Positions 13,310 through 19,517 of a stretch of 19,517 nt of DNA are shown piece by piece. Every line of letters starts with the position of its first letter. Position 1 is the first letter of the stretch. Both the position numbers and the translations under genes were made by a program. The notes beneath the pieces are model-generated. The model did not search any database, was not told where the DNA came from, and saw nothing but the letters and a program-made list of their open reading frames with translations. The DNA is taken from NCBI GenBank assembly GCA_913045395.1, contig CAJWPV010000003.1, positions 1-19,517 of the forward strand. The letters are read 5' to 3'. Source of the DNA: an uncultured Verrucomicrobiota bacterium (GTDB lineage: Bacteria; Verrucomicrobiota; Verrucomicrobiia; Limisphaerales; UBA1096).

Positions 13310-15874
13310 GTGACCCGCTTGTGCAGGATTTTTTGCCTCATCTCTGTTGCTCAACCGCTTGGCCAAGCGTCGGAGCGGTTTGATTATCATTCCATCCGTA
13401 AACAGTCGATGGTGGCGTCGCAGGGGATTTATGAGGGGGAACTGCATCTACGTACGGAAGGGAAGGCGCGACCACAGGAAATGCGCGGGTATGGTGCAGG
13501 CTGGCGCGGGGACAGTCACCTGCTCTGGGACGGTGTGGTGGAGGAATCAAATGCGGTCGAGTTCGATGTTTCCGAGGCGGGCAGATACGCGCTGGCGATG
13601 CAGTGGACTTTGGCTCCCGATTATGGGGTTTTCGAGGTGAAACTGAACGGCAAGGTGGTTGAGCCGCAGCTGGATTTGTATTCGCCACGTGTGAAACTGG
13701 CTAACCTGCGCGATCTAGGCGCGATTACGATGAAGGCAGGTGCTCAACGTCTGGTTATCAAGCTTATCGGCGGCAATCCAAAGGCGCAGAAGTTTCAGGG
13801 GAAGGGTTATTTGTATGGCTTGGATTATTTGGAACTGACCGATCTTTCGCCCAAATCAGAGAAGCCCGAGGAGATCAAGTCCACGGTAGAGGCCCTGTTT
13901 AATTTGGACGAGGCGCGCCTCATGATGAAGCAGTATTGTTTTCGGTGTCACGGAGTGAAGAAGGTGAAGGGCAAGGTAAACCTCGAGGCCTTGGTCAAGC
14001 GCGCGGATTTCCTGAAGCACATCGAGATTACGCAGCACGCGGCGGAGATGATGGCCAAGGTGGAGATGCCGCCGGAGGATGAGATGCAGCCGACGAAGAT
14101 CGAACGTGCAAAGCTTGCACATTTTTTCGACGACTTAGTGGGCGAATATTTGCAATCAAATATGGAGCTCGAGCCGGTGGTGATGCGCCGGTTGAATCGA
14201 TACGAGTACAACAACGCGGTGCGCGATCTGTTGCAATTGCGCGGAGATATTTATCCGCTGCCAGAGAAGGTGATTCGTTCCAGTAACTATTTTGATCCCT
14301 CCATTGGTCGCATGCCGGACTCAGTAAATGCCGGCAACCGTACACTGGGTAAAAACATTGTGGAGAAACAAATCCTTAAGGGTGTCGACCCCTTTGCTAT
14401 TGATCTGCAGGCCGAGCACGGCTTCAATAATCAGGGTGAGCAGTTGAGTGTCCCACCAATTTTACTGGAGAGTTTGCTGAAGCTGGGGCGTGCGATTGTG
14501 AACAGCCCCGAGTTTGACGCGTATTCGGGCCTGCGTAACACGTTTTTCAAGGATAACGGGAAACCGGTGGAGACGCGGCTCCGGACGTTTCTGGAGCGCG
14601 CCTTTCGTTCGCCGGTGGAGAACCCGGTGCTGAAGCGCTACGCGGCGTTTCATGCGGCTGAGCAAAAACGTACCGGCTCATACACACAGGCGATGAAGTC
14701 CGTCGTGGCGGCTGTGCTCGCTTCACCAAAGTTTATCTACGTGGTGGAATCCAAGGATGGCGTTGGTAAGATGGCACCGGCTAGTGACTATGAGTTGGCG
14801 CAGCGCCTGGCGTTGTTTCTCTGGAGCAGCATCCCGGATGAATCCCTGATGGCAGCCGTGCGCAAGGGTGAATTGCGCAACGCTGAGGTGCTTGAGGCCC
14901 AGGTGCGCCGCATGCTCAATGATCACCGTAGCCGCGCTCTCTCCGAGAACTTTGCGCGCCAATGGCTGCGGCTGGACCAACTCACCACCGCCGTGCCGGA
15001 CTTTGATCGGTTTCAGGTGTACTACTCTCGCATCGGTTGTGAGCAGTGGAAGTTCGGTCTGCAAACCATGGTGGAGCCGCTGTTGCTTTTTGAAAGTGTG
15101 CAGGTGGAGGACCGCTCGATCATGCTGTTTGTCGATAGCAACTACTCATACCGTTCCGATGAGTTGCAGGCTTGGTACACGTCTCCAGGGAGCCCTTTTG
15201 GAAGCAAAGGAAATCGCAACCGTTTTAACACCAACACACAGATTTTCCGTAAGCGAATATTGCATAGTCGGCGGGAGGGCGGAGTGATTACCACCGCTGC
15301 GGTGCTCACGATGACAGCAACGCCGTTGCGCACAAGCCCCATCAAGCGTGGCGCGTGGGTGGCCACGACGATCTTCAATGATCCGCCGCCGCCGCCGCCC
15401 GATGTGGTCCCGGAGATCGAGGCGGATGATGCGGCCATCGAGGCCAAGGGCCTGACCATTCGCGAGCGTCTCAAGCAACACGCCACTGACCAGACCTGTG
15501 CCAGTTGCCACGCGCGCATCGATCCGCTGGGTTTCGCGTTGGAGAGCTTCGATCCCATCGGGCGTTGGCGCGAAAAGTACAGCAGTGGCCTGCCTATCGA
15601 CTCCAGCGGCAAACTGTTTGGCGAGGCTCAGTTCAAGGACATCGAGGCGTTCAAGAACGCCATTCTGGAGCGACCGGAAAAATTCATGCGCGCCTTCAGT
15701 GAGCATCTGTTGAGCTACGCGCTCGGCCGCGAGTTGAAGGTCAACGACAAGCCGTCGATCGACAAAATCACCCGGCGCGTCATGGCCGATCACGGGCGTT
15801 TCTCCACCGTGGTGGTTGAGATTGCCAAGAGCCTCCCGTTCCGGCATAAAACCGGGCAGAACAAAAGCAAATGA
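13310..15874 (+). CDS. PSD1-type diheme cytochrome protein C, with N-terminal beta domain
   Basis: The 854-residue product uses a GTG start. A short signal peptide ends near GQA (residue 20). Residues about 24-178 form a beta-rich domain (GRYALAMQWTLAPDYG, VKLNGK, LDLYSP, LVIKLIGGNPKA, YGLDYLEL) resembling segments found in DUF2961-type and other glycan-active proteins, placed before the cytochrome part. Then come PSCyt1 with CFRCH at 210-214; DUF1587 with RRLNRYEYNNAVRDLL near 293-308; DUF1595 near 418-478; DUF1592 near 490-620; DUF1588 with GGVITTAAVLTMT, six prolines at 692-697 and CASCH at 730-734; and DUF1585 to the end. The core is close to PSD1 A (shared KVKGKVNLE, PLPEK, NNAVRDL) but without A's insertion. 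Its stop overlaps the DUF1552 C start by four bases. This order, cytochrome first, is the reverse of pairs A and B. Confidence 0.9.
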   Translation: MTRLCRIFCLISVAQPLGQASERFDYHSIRKQSMVASQGIYEGELHLRTEGKARPQEMRGYGAGWRGDSHLLWDGVVEESNAVEFDVSEAGRYALAMQWTLAPDYGVFEVKLNGKVVEPQLDLYSPRVKLANLRDLGAITMKAGAQRLVIKLIGGNPKAQKFQGKGYLYGLDYLELTDLSPKSEKPEEIKSTVEALFNLDEARLMMKQYCFRCHGVKKVKGKVNLEALVKRADFLKHIEITQHAAEMMAKVEMPPEDEMQPTKIERAKLAHFFDDLVGEYLQSNMELEPVVMRRLNRYEYNNAVRDLLQLRGDIYPLPEKVIRSSNYFDPSIGRMPDSVNAGNRTLGKNIVEKQILKGVDPFAIDLQAEHGFNNQGEQLSVPPILLESLLKLGRAIVNSPEFDAYSGLRNTFFKDNGKPVETRLRTFLERAFRSPVENPVLKRYAAFHAAEQKRTGSYTQAMKSVVAAVLASPKFIYVVESKDGVGKMAPASDYELAQRLALFLWSSIPDESLMAAVRKGELRNAEVLEAQVRRMLNDHRSRALSENFARQWLRLDQLTTAVPDFDRFQVYYSRIGCEQWKFGLQTMVEPLLLFESVQVEDRSIMLFVDSNYSYRSDELQAWYTSPGSPFGSKGNRNRFNTNTQIFRKRILHSRREGGVITTAAVLTMTATPLRTSPIKRGAWVATTIFNDPPPPPPDVVPEIEADDAAIEAKGLTIRERLKQHATDQTCASCHARIDPLGFALESFDPIGRWREKYSSGLPIDSSGKLFGEAQFKDIEAFKNAILERPEKFMRAFSEHLLSYALGRELKVNDKPSIDKITRRVMADHGRFSTVVVEIAKSLPFRHKTGQNKSK

Positions 15875-17169
15875 ATGTGCTGAAAGAAACGCAAATCCCG
15901 AGGCGTACTTTCCTGCGCGGCTGCGGCGCGGCACTGGCGCTGCCGTTACTCGATGCGATGCAGGCCAGCGGTGCGAAGTCTGTTCAGCCGCCCAAGCGCG
16001 TCGCGTTCTTTTACACGCCCAACGGCGTGGCGCAAACGGCGTGGCACCCGGCTGAGACCGGCCACAACTTCGCCTTAAGTCGTACGCTCCAGCCGTTGGA
16101 ACCGCTACGCAAAAAATTTTCACTCTTCACCAATCTTGATCGCGTGAAAGTGCCGGGGACTGATGGGCACGCGCAGGCCGGCGCGTGTTACCTCAGCACC
16201 GCTGCGCCTGATGAACTTTCGCCCGCGGGATATCCCCTCAAGCGCACCATCGACCAGGTCATTGCCGACACCGCCGGCAAGGCTACGGCTTTCCGTTCGC
16301 TTGAGCTCTCATGCAACAGCTTTACCGACAACCGAGAGTCGGTTTATTTCGACAATATCTCTTGGTACGGCCACGGCCATGTGGCGCGTTCCATCAAGGA
16401 TCCGCGCAAGGTCTTCCAGCGTTTGTTTAATGTGAAGGAACATCGCGCCAACAGCAGCGTACTCGATCTTGTGTTGGCCGATGCCGAAGATTTGCAGGGT
16501 AAACTCGGTCGACTCGACCGCCACAAGCTCGACGAGTATATGGACTCGGTACGTACTGTGGAGCAGCAGATCGAGCGCATCACCAAGCGGCAGGTGGATA
16601 TTCGCGACATTGACCTTGAGGAGCCGGAAAAACTTTGGACCACGATGCGCCGTGATGAATACATTCAGATCATGGGTGATTTGATGATCCTTGCACTGCA
16701 AACTGACCTTACGCGCGTGAGTTCCATGATGGTTGCGCCTGAGCGCTGGTCCACGCCGCTGATGTTCGAGGATGTGTTTGTGAAACCCATCGATCATCAC
16801 GGCTGGACGCACAATCAAAAGAATGCTGAGGTGCTGGATGATCTCGAGAAACTCGACCATTTTCACATGCGCCAGTTTGCGCGCATCAGTGCCAAGATGG
16901 ATGCCATTCAGGAAGGTGAAGGCACGTTGCTAGACAACATGATGTTTACCTACGGCTCCGGCCTCAGCAGCGGTATGTTGCACGAATGCACCAATCTGCC
17001 CACCGTGATTGCCGGCAGTGCGGGTGGTCTTCTAAAAACCAACCGTCACGAACAGCATGACAAAGGCACCCCCATCGCCAATCTCTGGGTTTCCATGGCC
17101 CAAATCATGGGCGTGAAAACCAACCGACTCGGAGATAGCACCGGTTCTCTCAAAGGCTTTCTCGCATAA
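15871..17169 (+). CDS. DUF1552 family exported protein C
   Basis: The 432-residue product is the third DUF1552 protein. A twin-arginine motif, IPRRTFLRG (9-17), and an alanine/leucine-rich stretch predict Tat export. The diagnostic HxxSHH is replaced by HGWTHN at 310-315, the same Ser-to-Thr and final His-to-Asn change as in copy A. It also shares FDNISWYG (160-167) and APERW (289-293) with A. Its second landmark reads LSSGMLH (365-371), so the aspartate seen at this position in A (GDG) and B (SDG) is a serine here. This could mean loss of a metal ligand if that residue has such a role. The ATGA overlap with PSD1 C at 15871 indicates translational coupling. Sulfatase 2 begins 19 bases after its stop and is probably in the same operon. 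Molecular function is unknown. Confidence 0.9.
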   Translation: MNVLKETQIPRRTFLRGCGAALALPLLDAMQASGAKSVQPPKRVAFFYTPNGVAQTAWHPAETGHNFALSRTLQPLEPLRKKFSLFTNLDRVKVPGTDGHAQAGACYLSTAAPDELSPAGYPLKRTIDQVIADTAGKATAFRSLELSCNSFTDNRESVYFDNISWYGHGHVARSIKDPRKVFQRLFNVKEHRANSSVLDLVLADAEDLQGKLGRLDRHKLDEYMDSVRTVEQQIERITKRQVDIRDIDLEEPEKLWTTMRRDEYIQIMGDLMILALQTDLTRVSSMMVAPERWSTPLMFEDVFVKPIDHHGWTHNQKNAEVLDDLEKLDHFHMRQFARISAKMDAIQEGEGTLLDNMMFTYGSGLSSGMLHECTNLPTVIAGSAGGLLKTNRHEQHDKGTPIANLWVSMAQIMGVKTNRLGDSTGSLKGFLA

Positions 17170-17178
17170 GACGACTCC

Positions 17179-17182
17179 AGGA
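17179..17182 (+). promoter_or_regulatory. ribosome binding site of sulfatase 2
   Basis: AGGA lies six bases before the ATG at 17189, in the 19-base gap after DUF1552 C. This fits a co-transcribed gene with its own ribosome site. Confidence 0.6.
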
Positions 17183-17188
17183 AAATTT

Positions 17189-18568
17189 ATGAAAGTTTTG
17201 TTCGCGCTTTTTATTGCGGCGGTGTCACTTTCAGCTGCGCCCAATTATGTGCTGATTTTTTGTGATGATCTCGGGTACGGCGACCTGGGGTGTTATGGGT
17301 CGAAGCAAAACCGCACGCCTCGTATTGATCAGCTGGCGCGTGAGGGCATGCGGTTCACCGATTTTTATTCCTCCAGCCCAGTGTGCACCCCTTCGCGTGC
17401 GAGCCTGATGACCGGCTGCTATGCGCGGCGGGTGGGGATGCACGAGGATTTCACCGGGCACTGGGTGCTCATCCCGCGCAGTCGTCGTGGGCTCAGTCCC
17501 GACGAGTTGACTTTACCTGAGGCGCTCAAGGCCGAGGGTTATGCCACCGCTTGCATCGGCAAATGGCATCTTGGCGATCAACCGCCGCATCTGCCCACTG
17601 CGCACGGTTATGATGAGTACTATGGTATTCCCTATTCCAATGACATGGCCAACAAACGTCGCGGTGATCCGCCTTTACCTTTGGTAAAACAAAAAAATGT
17701 GATCGAAGCACCGGCCAATCAAGCCACACTCACGCAGCGTTACACAAGGGAAGCGGTAAACTTCATCGAACGCAATCGCAAGCGACCATTCTTACTGTAT
17801 CTGCCGCACACTTTCCCACATCTCCCGCTCTTTGCCTCGAAGGACTTTCACGGCAAAAGCGCCAACGGTCGTTACGGTGATTCGGTGGAGGAGATCGATT
17901 GGTCCACCGGCCAGATTTTGAATGCGCTTAAAAAGCATGGTCTTGAGAAAAACACACTTGTGATTTTCACCTCGGACAACGGCTCCAACGGCCGCAATGG
18001 CGGATCCAATGCACCCTTGTCAGGTTACAAGGGGAGCACGATGGAAGGCGGCATGCGCGTGCCAATGATCGCCCGCTGGCCAGGCCGCATTCCCGCCGAC
18101 AGCAAGTGTAGTGCACTGGCCAGCACCATGGATTTTCTGCCGACCTTCTGCGCACTTAGTGAAGCCAAACTGTCCAAAAACAAAATCGATGGGCACAACA
18201 TCGCGCCGTTGTTATTCGGAGACGAGGAATCCTCCCGAAACGAGGCATTTTTTTATTATCGTCGCCGCCAGCTTCAGGCCATCCGCTGGGGCGATTGGAA
18301 ATGGCATCTGCCTTTGAAGAACACATTTCCAGCGTGGACCACACCGAACAACAAGGGCCGTGGACGACCTGGTAAGTTGGTGAATCTCAAAACAGATCTC
18401 GGTGAGAAGATCAACGTTCAGAAGGAGAACCCCAAAGTGATGGTCAGGATGAAACAACTTGCTGCCCAGGCCGTCACACAACTCGGAAACGAAGCCGAGC
18501 CCGGCACGAAGACACGTAAGGCAATGACTTTGGATTCCTCCAAGCCAATGGTTTTATCCAAACGATAA
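17189..18568 (+). CDS. secreted Cys-type sulfatase 2 (S1 family)
   Basis: The 459-residue product has a Sec signal peptide ending near LSA (residue 16). The sulfatase signature is CTPSR at 66-70, with Cys66 as the formylglycine precursor. Further active-site elements are DD at 26-27, GKWHLG at 124-129, the His of FPHLPL (211), SDNGS with Asp263-Asn264, and Lys281. The layout matches arylsulfatase A / N-acetylgalactosamine-6-sulfatase-like S1 enzymes, and the MTGCYARRVG wording after the signature is common in planctomycete members. The C-terminal part (about 370-459) is rich in lysine and arginine. It differs widely from sulfatase 1 outside the active site, so the two probably act on different sulfate positions or sugars. 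It likely shares a transcript with PSD1 C and DUF1552 C. Confidence 0.94.
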   Translation: MKVLFALFIAAVSLSAAPNYVLIFCDDLGYGDLGCYGSKQNRTPRIDQLAREGMRFTDFYSSSPVCTPSRASLMTGCYARRVGMHEDFTGHWVLIPRSRRGLSPDELTLPEALKAEGYATACIGKWHLGDQPPHLPTAHGYDEYYGIPYSNDMANKRRGDPPLPLVKQKNVIEAPANQATLTQRYTREAVNFIERNRKRPFLLYLPHTFPHLPLFASKDFHGKSANGRYGDSVEEIDWSTGQILNALKKHGLEKNTLVIFTSDNGSNGRNGGSNAPLSGYKGSTMEGGMRVPMIARWPGRIPADSKCSALASTMDFLPTFCALSEAKLSKNKIDGHNIAPLLFGDEESSRNEAFFYYRRRQLQAIRWGDWKWHLPLKNTFPAWTTPNNKGRGRPGKLVNLKTDLGEKINVQKENPKVMVRMKQLAAQAVTQLGNEAEPGTKTRKAMTLDSSKPMVLSKR

Positions 18569-18590
18569 CACCTTTTTTCATGCAAGTCGC

Positions 18591-18710
18591 ATGACCAAAC
18601 AAATCTGCCAATCTTGCTTAATGACCTGCATGATGTCTCTTGTGGTGCCATTATCTGTTTTCGAGGCCAAAGGCAAACCGGCAAGTAACAACTACCTGAG
18701 TTACCCATGA
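18591..18710 (+). CDS. possible 39-residue ORF coupled to the Gfo/Idh gene
   Basis: An ATG at 18591 opens a 39-codon frame ending in a TGA that overlaps the next gene's start as ATGA (18707-18710). The product has a short basic start, a Cys-rich segment (CQSCLMTC, residues 6-13), a hydrophobic stretch (MMSLVVPLSVF, 14-24) and a polar tail ending in NNYLSYP. It may be a small secreted or membrane peptide, or a leader whose translation delivers ribosomes to the downstream start, which has no Shine-Dalgarno of its own. No ribosome site is evident for this frame either, and no family is recognised. It could simply be chance. Confidence 0.3.
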   Translation: MTKQICQSCLMTCMMSLVVPLSVFEAKGKPASNNYLSYP

Positions 18711-19517
18711 CTAAATCAAATAAGACCAACCGGCGTTGTTTCCTGAAAACGAGCGTTTTGGCTGCTGTTTCTGCGCCGACGATCATTCCCTCATCCGCGT
18801 TTGGCCAAGCGGGCAAACCAGTGCCGAGCAACCGAATCACTGTGGGCCTCATCGGCTGCGGTGGGCGTGGGGTGGGCGTGATGAACTCGTTCCTGAACGA
18901 GCCCAGCGCGCAAGTCATTGCCACCTGCGATCCCTATGAGTCCCATTACCGTGGACAAGGGAAGGGCCGCGCGCTTGGCCGCAAACCAGCAGCCGAGATG
19001 GTCGGCAAAAAGTACGGCTCGAAGCCCTGCGACACTTACGTTGACTACCGGGAGCTGTGCGCCCGTGATGATCTCGACGTCGTGATTGTTGCCACGCCCG
19101 ACCATTGGCACGCAGTGCAGGCGCTTAAGGCGCTTCGGAACGGCAAGGACATCTACTGCGAAAAACCGGTCACCCATTTTTTCGCTGAGGGCCAGGCGCT
19201 TTATCGTGAGGTGGCCAAGCGCAAGGCGATCTTTCAAACCGGCTCGCAACAGCGTTCCGCAACTGTGTTTCGTCGCGCCGTGGAACTCGTCCGTAACGGG
19301 CTCATCGGCAAGGTCAAGGAAGTGCAGGTCGGTTTGCCCAAGGGGCCGGACAAGATCAAGGGCAATCCGACCGAGGAGGATCGTTCCGGCCGGGAGGATT
19401 ACCAACTCTGGACCGGTCCCGCGCCGATGCTGCCATACGTGCACGCGCGCCATCACCAAATGTGGCGGGTGCACCTGGCATACGGTGGCGGCCAGTTGAT
19501 GGATTGGATCGGTCACC
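18707..19517 (+). CDS. Tat-exported Gfo/Idh/MocA family oxidoreductase (3' end outside window)
   Basis: 270 residues are visible and the frame is open at the right edge. A twin-arginine motif, NRRCFLKTS (8-16), followed by VLAAVSAPTI predicts Tat export. The Rossmann fold begins with ITVGLIGCGGRGVG (44-57), a dinucleotide-binding glycine motif. VVIVATPDHWHA (125-136) and the family hallmark EKPV (152-155) follow, then TGSQQRS (178-184). The last residues, GGQLMDWIGH, match the region where the catalytic Asp/His loop begins. The family oxidises or reduces sugars and inositols with NAD(P). Exported members probably hold the cofactor tightly, as glucose-fructose oxidoreductase of Zymomonas does. 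The start at 18707 is chosen because it gives a complete Tat signal. It overlaps a small upstream frame by four bases. The full protein is usually 400-480 residues, so roughly 40 percent is missing. Confidence 0.9.
   Translation, partial: MTKSNKTNRRCFLKTSVLAAVSAPTIIPSSAFGQAGKPVPSNRITVGLIGCGGRGVGVMNSFLNEPSAQVIATCDPYESHYRGQGKGRALGRKPAAEMVGKKYGSKPCDTYVDYRELCARDDLDVVIVATPDHWHAVQALKALRNGKDIYCEKPVTHFFAEGQALYREVAKRKAIFQTGSQQRSATVFRRAVELVRNGLIGKVKEVQVGLPKGPDKIKGNPTEEDRSGREDYQLWTGPAPMLPYVHARHHQMWRVHLAYGGGQLMDWIGH

Noticed and set aside
15146..16123. 325-codon open frame on the minus strand crossing PSD1 C and DUF1552 C
   Set aside because: It overlaps two well-supported genes and their translational overlap, and the product is unrecognisable.
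1..19517. Mobile element, CRISPR array or defence system
   Set aside because: No transposase, integrase, terminal inverted repeats, spaced repeats, nuclease or toxin-antitoxin signatures were seen on either strand.

Overview
The window reads as a chromosomal stretch from the Planctomycetota/Verrucomicrobiota part of bacterial diversity, most likely from a marine or otherwise polysaccharide-degrading lineage. The evidence is the gene content. There are three PSD1-type cytochrome proteins (PSCyt1, DUF1587, DUF1595, DUF1592, DUF1588, DUF1585), each beside a DUF1552 protein. There are also two Cys-type sulfatases, a twin-arginine-exported TIM-barrel sugar isomerase-like protein, an exported SGNH hydrolase and an exported Gfo/Idh/MocA oxidoreductase. 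A genus cannot be named from the sequence.

All supported genes lie on the + strand. From left to right: the 3' end of a PdxA2-like dehydrogenase (3-377); a secreted zinc metallopeptidase with an unusual internal insertion (385-1524); DUF1552 protein A and PSD1 protein A (1696-5954); DUF1552 protein B and PSD1 protein B (6056-9778); a Tat-exported sugar isomerase-like protein overlapping sulfatase 1 by four bases (9803-12138); an SGNH hydrolase (12266-13027); PSD1 protein C overlapping DUF1552 protein C by four bases, in reversed order (13310-17169); sulfatase 2 (17189-18568); a possible 39-residue ORF (18591-18710) overlapping the start of a Gfo/Idh/MocA oxidoreductase that runs off the window (18707-19517).

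Inferred joint role: almost every product carries a Sec or Tat export signal, so the cluster looks like an extracytoplasmic system. Sulfatases and an esterase would strip sulfate and acyl groups. Sugar isomerase and oxidoreductase folds would handle the released sugars. Three dedicated diheme-protein/DUF1552 pairs would carry out an undefined redox or binding step. The substrate is not shown by the sequence, and DUF1552/PSD1 function remains undefined as far as I know.

The most notable observations are these. The three PSD1 proteins share a core but carry an extra beta-rich, possibly carbohydrate-binding segment at three different positions. DUF1552 copies A and C depart from the HxxSHH motif in the same way, matching their PSD1 partners. 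An S4-like segment interrupts the metallopeptidase domain. Paired GAAC/GTTC dyads lie in the long leader before PSD1 C. No tRNA, rRNA, CRISPR array, insertion sequence or convincing terminator was seen. No gene-free stretch exceeds 300 bases.
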